Assembly: GCA_023213315.1 (NCBI GenBank)
Contig: JAKCPI010002620.1
Location: 1-64,000 of the forward strand
Direction: 5' to 3'
Source: Euborellia annulipes
Lineage: Eukaryota > Arthropoda > Insecta > Dermaptera > Anisolabididae
DNA length: 64,000 bases
Shown here: positions 20,415 through 30,714 of the stretch, piece by piece
Position numbering within the stretch: position 1 is the first letter of the stretch
Layout of the letters: the number at the start of each line of letters is the position of its first letter
Program-made: the position numbers and the translations under genes
The notes under the pieces: model-generated
What the model saw: only the letters and a program-made list of their open reading frames with translations
What the model was told of the DNA's origin: nothing
The model's database searches: none

Positions 20415-21067
20415 TCTGGTGTGACTTGCGCACAGCACACAACTTTCTCTTACCTTCGGTAATCGAAAGTTGTGTACTGTGCTTGTCACACCAGATTTTT
20501 TGTGTCGACATGTATTTAGTTTCCGACAGTAGGGTACAATTGAATTCAAGATGTAAAATTTATAAGTATGGGAAAATATTTATATTTTGATACCATGGCA
20601 ACCATTTCTCCTATCTTTTCTATGGAGTACAAGAGTAAAGTGGTCTTCAGAAGATTTCAATCACAAAATGAGAATATACATTTTATAGAGAATCTAAAAA
20701 AATAATTGATTTTTGAATTTAAAAAAAAATCGGAGCAAATTTTGAGAAAATCGAAAAAAACTGAAAAAGTGAATCAGTAAAGTGCTAGTACTTTTTGGTC
20801 GATTTTGTTCAAAAGCTTCGTGTCACGTCCCATGGGGGTGCCTAACTTAAATATAAAATTTCAACCTCCTAGCTCTTTTCGTTCTTGAGATATTTTGTTC
20901 ACACCCACCCACACACAGACAGACCATGTCGCGAAAACCACTTTTTTGGATTCAGGGGACCTCAAAACGTGAAGATCCATCAAAATCTCGACATCGAATT
21001 TTTGACATGAATCCAATACTTTCTCTTTCTATAAATATTAACATTAATATAGAGGTAAGAGAAAGTA
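20415..21067 (-). repeat. RA repeat, near full-length
   Basis: Complete 3' hairpin (aatctggtgtgacttgcgca ... cttgtcacaccagatttttt), all body words, and the 5' hairpin tactttctctttctataaat...gagaaagta at about 21015-21067. Confidence 0.85.
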
Positions 21068-21584
21068 AAAATCAATTATTTTTTAAGATGCTCATTAAAA
21101 TCTATATTCTCATTTTGCCCTTGAAATCTTTTGAAGATCACTTTATGCTTGTACAGTGAGCGCCACAGTTAAGACCCCACCTGATAGCTAGACCCTTAAG
21201 TACAATATATGTTGTATAGTGAAATAATTTTAATGCTCGAAAAGTTAAAACGTAACATCTGGTACAGATGGTTTAATTTTACCTTTTAAAATTTAAAATT
21301 ATTTCCCCATTCACCATGTACTTAAGGGTCTAGCTATCAGGTGGCGTCTTAATTGTGGCGCTCACTGTACTTCATAGAAAGGATCGGGGAAATGCTTGCC
21401 TTGGTAACAAAATATAAATATTCTCCATGTTTATAAATTTTATATCTTGTATTCTCATATATCGGCGGAACCTAAATATATGTCGACACGAAAAATCTGA
21501 TGTGACAATCACAGAGCACAACATTCTCTTAGCAAATGTAAGAGAAAGTTGTGTGCTGTGCGACCAATCACACCAGATTTTTTA
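21068..21584 (+). repeat. RA repeat, 3' half, split by a mariner-type MITE
   Basis: atcaattattttttaagatg to cttatgcttg|ta, resuming at ta|cttcatagaaagg, to the 3' hairpin ending caatcacaccagatttttta. Confidence 0.8.
21154..21367. mobile_element. Tc1/mariner-type MITE, 214 bp, inserted in RA
   Basis: Ends CAGTGAGCGCCACAGTTAAG and its inverse CTTAATTGTGGCGCTCACTG, with the TIR extending to about 50 bp. TA on both sides (21152-21153, 21368-21369). Other RA copies read cttgtacttcata-like with a single TA, giving the empty site. Confidence 0.9.
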
Positions 21585-21599
21585 TGAATAATAATAATA

Positions 21600-21670
21600 A
21601 TATTTTTTATAGTTTTTGAGATAATCGCTCACTGAATTTTCTTAGAGTATTCGAGAAAGTCGAGGGGATA
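21600..21670 (-). repeat. RB repeat fragment
   Basis: tttttgagataatcgctcac and tattcgagaaagtcgagggg match the RB end, with internal deletion. Confidence 0.5.
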
Positions 21671-22640
21671 GTTGTATTCTTTGAAAAGAAAAAAATATTT
21701 AGAAATCATTTATTTGCTAGCTATAGCAATTCAAACATTGCGTTTGGGTTTGAAATAATTATAATAATATTATAGCATAGAGAGAGGGAGGGAGGGAGGG
21801 AGAGTCAGCTGTTCTCTTAGGCAGGAGAAGGAGGAGGAGGTTTGGGCTCTTGTTGCTTGTTCAATTCCTCAGGTGAAAAAAAGAGACCTTTTTTTGCACA
21901 ACAAAAAGGAAGAACAAAAAAATTGTATATCCCATTGAAAAGAATCAACGAACCAAAGGAACAGAAGCAGAGAGGAAGGAACTCCTCTTGGAACCCCCTC
22001 CTCGCGCCACAAATCGAATAACTGGCTACAAGTGTGTCTAATAATTGTGATCGGATGATCGAGTTCAAGTCGCAAGATCATTCCCCTGCCCTTCGGCGAA
22101 ATAATCCCCTCCAGAGAGGATCTCTCGCCGGCTTTTATTTATTTAAATATTTAACCTAAGATCTTTTTCGGCATGCGAGGCCATTTATACCCCAACGCTA
22201 TTTTTCAATTTCAATTTGCAAAACTCACACTGCCTGTCTGTCCTCAGGTAGGCCAGAGAGCAATGGCGAACCTTTTGGAGGCCCGCAGAAAAAATTCAAT
22301 TATATTCTATCCTCCATTACTTAAATTCCTCCCCTCCCCTCCGCCACCCCCTCCCTACCCCTACCCTCCCTCCCTTCTCTTAAAACCCCCTCCCATCACA
22401 TAGCGATTGGCGAACCTAATAATTTTGTTTTTAAACAAAATTGTTTAATTAAACGTGTTAAAACGAGAGTAAGTGAGATGAGAAGATTAACATTTAAACC
22501 CCCTCCCCTCCCCTCCCCTCCCCTCCCCCTCCCTCCCCTCTCTCGTCTCTACCCAAATCAAATTAACAACTGTTTAATTTGCTCATCTAAACTCTAAATC
22601 AATCTCAATCAATCGAAGGAAAGGAGGGAGGGGGTGGTGA
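21671..22640. other. unique sequence with pyrimidine-rich tracts
   Basis: No gene recognised. GAGGGAGG tracts at 21780-21805, CT/CCCT tracts at 22320-22400 and (CCCCT)-type repeats at 22498-22545. Confidence 0.3.
22498..22545. repeat. (CCCCT)n tract, G-quadruplex / i-motif candidate
   Basis: At least seven runs of four or more C separated by single T. The minus strand therefore has many G4 runs in a row. Confidence 0.7.
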
Positions 22641-22654
22641 AATAATTTTTTTTT

Positions 22655-22893
22655 TTTTTTAAGCATTCACACTTTTTTTTTATTCACACTCACACAGTCT
22701 TTTTGGCAACTTAGGCCATTTAAGCCTTTTAACGACACTCGTATGTTTAATATATCTATTGTGGGTTCAGGCATTTCTATTTAAGCCATCTGGTATCCAA
22801 ATGGCTTAAATAAAATCATTGGTTTGCCTGGTTCCGAACCCGCGTCGTTTGGTATAGGAGGTAGGCACGCTACCTAATACGCCACACCCGGGG
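22655..22893 (-). repeat. tRNA-derived SINE, full-length
   Basis: T-run, tail, tttttggcaacttaggccat, head ending cgccacacccggg. An imperfect direct repeat flanks it (gtggtgaaataat at 22634-22646, gtggcgaaacaat at 22893-22905). Confidence 0.8.
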
Positions 22894-22909
22894 GTGGCGA
22901 AACAATAAA

Positions 22910-23390
22910 TAAATAAATGGAATGCCTTTTTTCAAAGAGATCTAGAATGTATATTTTTATATATACAATTGACACATCGTTTAATTTTAATTAAAAATTC
23001 ATTTCTAATCCAAATAAAAGATTTCTTAAATAAAATTCGGTATAAAATCAACACCTGTTAATGGAAAAGGAAGCTCTAGATAAATTCTGGCGTAGCTAGC
23101 CCCTCGTTTTTGACTGGGCCCTAGGGCTCTGTTCCGGTTTCCGGCCTTGAATATGGGAACGAGTTTTTGATTAGAAGGAAGCAAATAATAGCCACCAAAA
23201 AAAAAGGTCAAAAAGGTCCTTAAAGGAGAAAAGATTTTAATTTTGAATAGCGCGAGAAAGAGAGAACTTGAACAGCTCTGCTTTTGTAAGCACATAAACC
23301 ACACAACGTTTCACTCAATTAGCCGCTCCGCTTTAATTGATGCCTCGGACAACTGGAAACTTGTGATTGAAACATTAAAACGCACCCCAG
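22910..23390. other. no recognised feature
   Basis: AT-rich then mixed sequence. An 89-94 residue frame on the minus strand has no recognisable domain. Confidence 0.2.
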
Positions 23391-23530
23391 CAGCTTTGCT
23401 GGACCGATCGATTTATTCTGCTTGATCGGGGGCCCGTGCCAAAGACCAGAAAATGGGGGTACCTTCCATCGATCACCCCGGTCGAAATATCTGCAAAATA
23501 AATCGGTCCATCAAAGCTGCTGGCCTGCGT
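23391..23530. repeat. short inverted repeat with a decayed hammerhead-like core
   Basis: cagcagctttgctggaccga (23391-23410) is inverted at 23503-23526 (tcggtccatcaaagctgctg). On the plus strand, GATC-ACCCC-GGTC-GAAA-TAT at 23471-23490 keeps stem II, GAAA and an ATAT palindrome, but CTGANGA is lost. Downstream words match the better copy at 40912. Confidence 0.45.
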
Positions 23531-23547
23531 TTACACTCATCCCCGGA

Positions 23548-23786
23548 TATCGCACTTTTTCAGTTTTTTTTCGATTTTCTCAAAATCGCTCCAACGATTT
23601 TGTTCATAAATCAATTATTTTTTAGATTCTCTTTAAAATGTATATTCTCATTTTGTCGTTGAAATCTTCCGAAGACCACTTTACTCTTGTTCTCCATAGG
23701 AAAGATAGGAGAAATGGTTGCCATGGTAACAAAATATAAATATTTACATTCATACTTATAAATTTTACATCTTGAAATTCGAATGT
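23548..23786 (+). repeat. RA repeat, middle portion
   Basis: ttcagttttttttcgatttt through gaagaccactttactcttgt and ggttgccatggtaacaaaat. It ends at a SINE head. Confidence 0.75.
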
Positions 23787-23880
23787 GCCCTCGGGGCTTG
23801 GTGTAGGGGTTAGCGTGCTAACCTCGTGTACCATTTGGATACCAAATGGCTTAAATAAGAATGCCTGGACCCCTAATAGA
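23787..23880 (+). repeat. tRNA-derived SINE with internal deletion
   Basis: Head ccctcggggcttggtgtagg to ctaacctcgtgtacca, then directly tttggataccaaatggctta. The B box is deleted. Confidence 0.7.
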
Positions 23881-23890
23881 TTTTATAATT

Positions 23891-24110
23891 AAAAATCTGG
23901 TGTGACTGGCGCACAGCACACAACTTTCTCTTACCCTTCGGTAAGAGAAAGTTGTGCACTGTGCAGGTCACACCAGATTTTTTGTGTCGAGATATATTTA
24001 GTTTCCCATAGCACCTTAGTTTCAAACTTGCATTTTAAATGTTGATTGCTTGAAATAAACTATGGTTATTTTTCAAAATTTTAATCTCATATTTGGACAT
24101 TTTATACACA
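23891..24110 (-). repeat. RA repeat subfamily 2, 3' end
   Basis: Symmetric hairpin (aatctggtgtgactggcgca ... gtcacaccagattttttgtg), then caaacttgcattttaaatgt as in 17337-17720. Confidence 0.7.
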
Positions 24111-24362
24111 ATATAGATTCGTAAATAAATACAAAATTTCATAAGAATTGGAAAAAAAAATTTTAAATGCGTAAAAAGTTCCAAAGGGGACCCCCTTTTG
24201 AATCGAAATTAACATACAAATCCCTATAGGAAATTAACATTGTTCCTATGCGATGATAAGGTGGAAAGGGAATTTAAAAGAGAGAGAGAAGATAGATAGT
24301 TTTGTGAGAGAGAGAGATATGTTTTCTCCGAAAAAAAAAAATGGGCGTTTAAATAATAATTG

Positions 24363-24365
<3 letters not shown>

Positions 24366-24394
<29 letters not shown>

Positions 24395-24652
24395 CATTCA
24401 CACTTTTTTTCTCATTCACACTCACACTCACACCCACATTCATACAGTCTTTTCGGCAACTCAGGCCATATAAGACTTTTTACGATATCCGTTATAATAA
24501 ATATACATATATGGGGTCCAGGCATTCTTATTTAAGCCATTTGGTATCCAATTGGCTTAAATAAAATCATCGGACTGCCTGGGGTCCGAACCCGCGACGT
24601 TTGGTATATGAGGTTAGCACGCTAACCTCTACGCCATGCCCCGAGGGCCTAA
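24366..24652 (-). repeat. tRNA-derived SINE, full-length
   Basis: Long T-run, tail, tttcggcaactcaggccata, B-box and A-box regions, ending cgccatgccccgagggc. A taattgatttt-like direct repeat flanks it. Confidence 0.85.
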
Positions 24653-24689
24653 TTGATTTTTAATCTAATAAAAAGAAAAAGATTTAAAT

Positions 24690-25193
24690 TCGGTTACCAT
24701 GGCAACCATTTATTTCTCCTATCTTTCCTATGAAGCACAAGAGTAAAGTGTGCTTCAAACAATTTTGAGGGCAAAACGAGAATATACATTTGAAAGAGCA
24801 TCTAAAAAAATAATTGATTTTTAAATTTTAATCAAAATCGTTAGAGTGAATTTTGAGAAAATCGAAAAAAACTGAAAAAGTACATCAGTAAAGTACTAGT
24901 ACTTTTTGGCCGATTTTGATTAAAAGCTTATTTTGTCGGTCCCGGGGGGTGTTTAACTTAAATATAAAATTTCAGCCTCATAGCTCAATTCCTTCATGCT
25001 TAAAATTGAACACACACAGACACACACACACACACACACACAGACAGACCATGTCGCGAAAACCACTTTTTTGGATTCAGGGGACCTCAAAACGTGAAGA
25101 TCCATCAAAATCTCGACATCGAATTTTTGACATGAAACCAATACTTTCTCTCTATATATATATATTACATATATACATAGGTAAGAGAAAGTA
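24690..25193 (-). repeat. RA repeat, 5' two-thirds
   Basis: From ttaccatggcaaccatttat through a (CA)n segment at 25020-25040 to the 5' hairpin (tactttctctctatatatat...ggtaagagaaagta). Confidence 0.8.
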
Positions 25194-25295
25194 ATAACGG
25201 TTATCGTCAAAGTCTTAAATGGCCTGAGTTGCCTAAAAGACTGTGTGAATGAGAAATAAGTGTGAGTGTTTTTTTAACAACAAAAAAAAAAAAAA
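25194..25295 (+). repeat. tRNA-derived SINE 3' end
   Basis: ataacggttatcgtcaaagt, ggcctgagttgcctaaaaga, gtgtgaatgagaaataagtg, then A-run. Headless. Confidence 0.7.
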
Positions 25296-25299
25296 AAAA

Positions 25300-25432
25300 A
25301 TCGACCGTACTGTCAGAAACTAAAAACATGTCGACACAAAAACTCTGTTGTGTAAGCTCAGAACACAACTTTCGATTACCAAAGGTAAGAGAAAGTTGTG
25401 TGCTCTGCGACTAGTCACACCAGATTTTTAAG
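25300..25432 (+). repeat. RA repeat, 3' end
   Basis: accgtactgtcagaaactaa and the full hairpin ending gactagtcacaccagatttt. Confidence 0.75.
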
Positions 25433-25569
25433 TATTAATTTTTAAAATTTTCTATTGAATTTAATTCCCCAAAAAATATATTTTTCTCAAACCTCGGAGG
25501 GGGAGGGGGGGGGTAAAGGAGGGAATATTCCTCCCCCCCCCCCCTTGTCTCCGCCCATTAGCAGAAAAT

Positions 25570-25972
25570 ATTTTTTTTTTTAACACTTACCCTTTTTTTC
25601 CATTCACACAGTCTTTTCGGCAACTTAGGCCATTGGCTTTTGATGGGGGGGGGGGGAGCCCAAGAAAATTTTTTCAAACATTTGATTTTAGGGTATTTAT
25701 AAATCATTTTTTTTTTTTTAGCTAGAGTAAATTATTATATTTTACTTTCTCTCGTATTATAAAGCTTAAATATCTAGTCATGGTTTGGGTCCTTGATATG
25801 TATGGGGGGGGGGGGGGTTGGGGTTCAACCCCCCCCCTGGCTACGCCTATGACTTAGGCCATATAAGATCCAAATGTCTTAAATAAAATCATCGGACTGC
25901 CTGGGATCCGAACCCGCGACCCTTGGCATAGAAGGCCAGCACGCCAGCCACTACGCCATGAGCAGAATAAAT
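25570..25972 (-). repeat. tRNA-derived SINE split by a hAT-type element
   Basis: Tail and agtcttttcggcaacttagg, interrupted at 25631-25851, then acttaggccatataag and a TCT-type head (cttggcatagaaggccagca in reverse). Confidence 0.8.
25631..25851. mobile_element. hAT-type non-autonomous element, 221 bp, inside a SINE
   Basis: Exact 8-bp duplication ACTTAGGC at 25623-25630 and 25852-25859. Right end CCTGGCTACGCCTATG as in the 56330-56997 element. The left end CATTGGC is diverged. The interior holds a fragment tattttactttctctcgtat similar to the same element. Confidence 0.8.
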
Positions 25973-26217
25973 CATTTGGTCTGGCCAAATCCCCGCCTCT
26001 TCTTTTGCAATACTGTACTTTTAGGATTTTTAAGGGGGGGGGGGAATTCAATAAAAATAAAATAATGTATTTGAAGTTGCGCTCTTATTCCTACATATCA
26101 AGGAGCGGGAAAGCTTAACATGTTCGTTGACTATGTTTTTAGAATATTTTCGAAGGGTAAACAAATGTTTTATTTTTTTTTTTTTATTATATTTTCAAAA
26201 ATCTGGTATGTATTAAT

Positions 26218-26555
26218 CAGGGGCGTATATAAGGGGGGGGGGGCGAGGGGGCCCGGAACCCCTCCGAAATTTTCCAAATGCATACACATATATAGGGATA
26301 AACAGACATTAGCGGGTCTCGCCCCCCCCCCCCCCCCCCGAAATGTTTGCTCGCTCCCGCGTGCGGAAATTTTGTTCCGCAAAAGAGGGAATGTTCCGCA
26401 GGTCGGCAAAATTTTCGAGCCTCTAAAAAAAAAAGATAAAATGATTTTCACGGACGGGCGAAAAATTTTGGTTCCGCAAAAACAAAATTTTTCACAGAAA
26501 AATTTTTGAGTTCAGACCCCTCCCCCCCCCCGAAAAATTCCTATATACGCCCCTG
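26218..26555. mobile_element. hAT-type non-autonomous element, 338 bp
   Basis: Ends CAGGGGCGTATATAAGG and CCTATATACGCCCCTG are inverted repeats. Flanks GTATTAAT and GTCTTACT match at 6 of 8 positions, an aged 8-bp duplication. Confidence 0.7.
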
Positions 26556-26569
26556 GTCTTACTGCACAC

Positions 26570-26660
26570 TCTTGGCTTCGTTATTCTCAAGTTGTGTGAT
26601 GTGCTATCACACCAGGTGTTTTTGTGTCGAGCTATATTTAGTTTCTGACAGAACATCAGA
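26570..26660 (-). repeat. RA 3' end, decayed
   Basis: gctatcacaccaggtgtttt then tgtcgagctatatttagttt. Only one hairpin arm is recognisable. Confidence 0.5.
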
Positions 26661-26879
26661 ACCTTAAAAGCTCCTTTTATTTTTTTTGGGGGGGGGCGGG
26701 GGGGGGGGGGGTCGCTTGATCCGAGAATCCCCCCACTCTCTTCCAATTGAATACAATTTATATAATATAAAATATTATTTTTTTGAAATTATAATAATCA
26801 CAGTAATAATAATATTGAATATAACAATTAAAAATTTTACCACCATGTTATTCTCTATGAATTACTCTTTATTTATAAT

Positions 26880-27520
26880 TTTTTTGCTTTAAGTATAATA
26901 ATAAAATGAAATAGAGAAATAACCAAGTGGTGTATAAAATTGAAAAGAGGCGCGTGAGAGTTTAGTGATTTTCGTGTTCTCCCTAGATTTAAGTTGGTCT
27001 CCCTGCTGAGAGAGCAGCTCGCAGGCAAGCAAGCAGGAGTTGAGTTGCTGTTTGTGGCTAGCTTTGCTTTGCTTTGTATTGACGCCTTGATGGCTATTCA
27101 ATCCTTCCTTCTATTCGATTATACATTTCTATTAGTGAATTTATTCCTTTCTCTCTTTATTTATGGCTTTATTTATTAATCAATGATGAGCTTTCATTAA
27201 TCAATTGCCTCGTGAAACGTCTAAATGGGTTCGTAATACATACAAAGAGAGAGAGAGAGAGATAACCCTGTGTGTATGTATATATATATATATATTTTTT
27301 AAAACCGGGCGGCCATTTTCCCTTTTCCCACACGGCGGCGGCTCTCGGCTTCCCGAAACGAACGAACGAACCAGCGAAACGCGATCGGGATTTTAAATTT
27401 AAAAAAATGTGTTCTTGTAAGTGTTTAAAAAATGACAAGTGGTGTGTGAGCTGAATGTGATATCATGAGTGTTTTAAGTGTTTGAATGACGACGGCAACG
27501 ACGGCGATGGCCTCCTGGAG
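26880..27520 (+). promoter_or_regulatory. probable promoter and 5' UTR of the AUTS2-like gene
   Basis: This stretch directly precedes the coding exon and is nearly free of the dispersed repeats. It has a local GC- and CpG-rich island at about 27304-27390 in otherwise AT-rich DNA. A CGGCCATTTT at 27309-27318 matches the YY1/Pho-type GCCAT core. Further upstream (26945-27080) is mixed-composition unique sequence that could be non-coding exon. A strong donor-like GTAAGTG at 27417-27423 suggests that some 5' UTR may be spliced. The transcription start cannot be fixed from sequence alone. Confidence 0.4.
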
Positions 27521-27524
27521 ATGA
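27407..27524 (+). promoter_or_regulatory. chain of five short upstream ORFs
   Basis: Five ATGs precede the main start. They open reading frames at 27407-27454 (15 codons), 27432-27449 (5 codons), 27455-27460 (a start-stop, ATGTGA), 27465-27485 (6 codons) and 27486-27524 (12 codons). The last one stops at TGA 27522-27524, overlapping the main ATG at 27521 as ATGA. If these lie in the mature 5' UTR, they would limit or couple translation of the main frame. That depends on the unknown transcription start and on splicing. Confidence 0.45.
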
Positions 27525-27919
27525 ACAACAACAGCAGAATGGACAACAACAGCAACAATAATAATAACAACAACAACGACGTTAATGTAAAGCAGCGACA
27601 CCAACGTAACCGGCGTCGAGAACGCGCGCAGCGTATGCAACAACAACAGCAACAGGCACAACAACAACAAGGAGGTTGTGGAGGAGGAACAGGAGCTGGA
27701 GGTAGAGCTAGAGCAAATAATAACGATGAAGAAAGCCCTGAAGATGATGAATCGCCTACAAGAGATGCCCGGGATGGACACCAACTTCATGGAGGAGGAG
27801 GAGGACGAGGGGATAATCGGCGACCGCCAAGACGTAAAAAAGCAAGAGAACCACCCTTTGAAGAGGATATCATTGACGGATTTGCCATCCTTGCTTTTCG
27901 CTCCTACGAGGAACTTGAG
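27521..27919 (+). CDS. AUTS2: AUTS2 / tay bridge family protein, N-terminal coding exon
   Basis: 133 codons, ending in phase 0 at a GAG|GTAAGC donor. Residues 9-19 are Asn-rich. Residues 24-39 are basic (RNRRRERAQR). Residues 40-50 are Gln-rich and 51-61 Gly-rich. Residues 69-79 are acidic. Residues 100-109 are RRPPRRKKAR, and 114-133 read EEDIIDGFA...YEELE. The PPRR(K/R)K stretch followed by EEDIIDGFA is the hallmark of the first exon of vertebrate AUTS2 and its Drosophila relative tay. The family acts in the nucleus; vertebrate AUTS2 associates with a Polycomb PRC1 variant and with transcription activation. The ATG at 27521 is the first in frame after a TGA at 27458-27460, and has G at -3. 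Only this exon is present; later exons must lie beyond the window. The homopolymer tracts are expected to vary between alleles. I am confident of the family, less so of orthology. Confidence 0.82.
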
Positions 27920-29960
27920 GTAAGCCGCCTTCCTTTGACATTTCACTTTTTTTGTGCTCTCCTCGCTAATTCTATCTTTTCTATTTCAATCATTTTGACA
28001 TTTGACAACATTTTATTTGCTATGCATTTCATCACTTTCCCAAATGTCAATACTCGAGGGGGGAGGGGGATTTTTTATTCTTTCTTTTCACACGTGGCAT
28101 ATTTTCGTTTGTTTATAAATTTACGTCCTCCATTATTATTGCTTTCGTCACTAATTATCAATGAATATATATATATAAAATCAAATCAAAGAATAGACTG
28201 AGATTCGACTCGAAGGTCATTCACCGTCAAATAAAAAAATTGAATTGTTTTTTTTTTTCTAAGTCATTTATTTGAACGGAAGTAGTTTATATTTAAATAA
28301 ATCGAAAGAAACTTGCTTTAAACGATTTGTTTTAATGCGATTGCTTTAATAAAAGGCTGCTGCTTAAAACCTTTTTCTTTTTTGGCTTTGACTAGGGGAT
28401 GCCATTTCACAGTTAGAGTTTGATTTTAGTGGAATAAAAAGTAAAAAGCGACAAAGAAAGAAACATCTTAGAACAAATGCTTTTGTTTTTTCTTCTTAAT
28501 ACCAAATTTTGTAATATTTTTATAAATTCCCAATCCCCTTAATAGCTAATCAAGACGACACAAAGGTAGAATTTGTTTGCTTTCTGATGATCAATTTTTG
28601 CAAGTTTGGTTTTGAAGAGATTCGTTTAATTTACAATATTACGCTATTAAGCACATTGATTCGACCTTAATTATAATATTACAATTCCGAACTAATAAAG
28701 AGTTTTTATTTTTCATTGTTTTACCTCTCACCTTTTAATTGTTATGCATATACACTCAATTGTTGAAAATTTGTCCTCAATTATTTTCTTTGATTAATAT
28801 TTTATTTAGTATCTTTGAGGGCCAATTTTAGAGCCCCCCTCTCCCATGTGATTAATTCATTGTTTTTTTAAAAGAAGATGAATTCTCTTCTACGTTTGAA
28901 TCGCTGAATTCTCAATTTAAAATGTTTCAAATTTTCTTTAAAAAACAATGAAATTACCACATGGTCAACGCTTGACTGATCTGTCCTTTAATAATATAAA
29001 TTTATCTTGGCAAACACCCGGCCGCGGAAACCTTCCAGGACATATATATATATACATGCTTTGGAAGGCTTCCACGCGGATGTGTGCGAAGATGAGTTGA
29101 ATAGCGCTGGCTGTCGGGACGTTTCGGCTCTTCTTTTGGAGAGGTGTGGGTTGTGTGTCATCCGATTGTGTGCTCTGAGTTGCCTGCTCTCTCACTTGAT
29201 TTGCTCGATATTTTTCGCTTTAAACCAATTACGAAATCAAGAGAGATGCATTCCGCTTACCAGAAGCTGAACTCTGTAATTTCTCAGGGGAAGCCAGATA
29301 GGTAGATAGGTCTAAACATAAAATAAAAAGGCATTTTAAAGAAACAAATTTCACTCAAATTGAATACAAAATAGCTGAGGAGAAATTAGCTCTGTGCTTA
29401 AAAATTTCGGGCCATCCACCTCCAAATTTCTGACAGTTTCCCTTCCCTTTTGTCAACATCAAAGGCTGCTTACGTATTTATTACCCAGCCTCTCTTTAAC
29501 AACTCAAATTTATTCATATTATAATAATTGATTTAATTCACAAATCAGATTTTATCGCATCGAATCAATGGAGAGTCTGACCAAAATAATTTGTTTGAAA
29601 ATTAAGAACTTGATCTGGATTGTTTGCTTGTTATTTGACAAAACAGGTCACAAGTTGAAGCCCCCCCCCCCCCCCCGCCCCTTGCGATTATTTAAAAAAA
29701 TGAGAATGATTTTTGCACTCCAAACCAGCCAGTATCTTTTAGAAAATTTACATTTATTTATTTATTAACTCATTTATCTATCTCGAATGTGGCAGAGAGA
29801 CAATTTTCAGTTAAGTGGGTTAATAAATAAATATAGTAAAATTATGGAAATAAATGCATTCCAAGTTTATGGCTAGCACCAAAAGATTTTAGGGAAGTAT
29901 TGAGGCCTTTTAGACTTTTTCTCTCGAAAAACAAAACCTCTGCGAGGGAAAGGCTCGATA
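27920..29960. other. intron start, mostly unique
   Basis: No exon recognised after the AUTS2-like donor. 28840-28985 resembles the interior of the MITE at 29971 (cccatgtgattaattcattg / caatgaaattaccacatgg). 29105-29140 has a minus-strand GCCGAAACGTC without the CTGANGA half. Confidence 0.3.
28840..28985. mobile_element. relict of the 29971-type MITE
   Basis: Inverted halves cccatgtgattaattcattg and caatgaaattaccacatggt. The outer TIR is lost. Confidence 0.45.
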
Positions 29961-29970
29961 CATGTATGTA

Positions 29971-30187
29971 CAGTGAGGGTCAATATTAAGTCCCTCCCAC
30001 CCACGCCTTTTCTTCTTGCGATTATTTGATTGTTTTTATAAAAGAAAATTAAATTCTCTATTGGAAATATTCTAGCTTTGAACTATTAAAGTTTCCATTA
30101 AAAAATTTATAATATTTTTTTTTTTTAAACAATGAAATAATCACAAGTAGAAAACGCATGGGTGGAAGTTAATATTGTCACTCACTG
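29971..30187. mobile_element. Tc1/mariner-type MITE, 217 bp
   Basis: Ends CAGTGAGGGTCAATATTAAG and its inverse (gttaatattgtcactcactg), TA on both sides (29969-29970, 30188-30189). Same CAGTGAG terminus as 21154-21367. Confidence 0.8.
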
Positions 30188-30373
30188 TACAGTATATTTA
30201 AATTTATATACAATAGTTTATTATTTATTATTTTCAAATGGGGTTTGGCCCCAAGCCCCCAAATTATGTAAATATTGTAAATGTGCCTGTACATTAAAGT
30301 AAATATTTCTTTAAGGCTTGACGTCTAAGATGCCGGAAAAAATAAGAAATTTTTTTAATAATAAAATGAGTCT

Positions 30374-30714
30374 CAGTGGGACCTCGCTTAACGAGCATAA
30401 TTCGTTCCTGAACTCGTAAAGCGAAACAAGTTTTCTCTTTTAAATTAATGGAAAATGCGATAATGCGTTCGTTCCATGTCACAAAATGTTATGTAGGCAT
30501 ATAACGTTTATTCAAAGACAATTAGTTACATATTGTTGAGGAGAGCGAATCATCTTCAAATCTACCTATTTATTTCCTGATTATCTTCCTATTAATTAAT
30601 TCTGTTAATTTTTATAACACAACTGAGAAAATGTTGGACAGACATTTATTTTGGATGAAGTCAATGTTTTGTCCTCGTTATGCGAAACGTCGCTCGTTAA
30701 GCGGGGTTCTACTG
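30374..30714. mobile_element. pogo/Tigger-like MITE, 341 bp
   Basis: Ends CAGTGGGACCTCGCTTAACG and its inverse (cgctcgttaagcggggttct then actg). These match the CAGTnGnACCTCGnTTAACGAG-type termini of pogo-group elements. Right flank TA; left flank mutated. Confidence 0.7.

Noticed and set aside
27304..27390. GAAACGAACGAACG / GCGAAACGCG as a hammerhead-like core
   Set aside because: No CTGANGA and no stem II; the words are a short tandem repeat in the CpG-rich 5' region.
27482..27520. Upstream extension of the AUTS2-like frame from a TTG
   Set aside because: No ATG between the in-frame TGA at 27458 and 27521; the ATG at 27521 is the natural start.
27425..27946. 173-residue open frame on the minus strand over the AUTS2-like exon
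   Set aside because: Shadow of the AAC/CAG-rich coding strand; low-complexity Ser/Val/Leu runs only.
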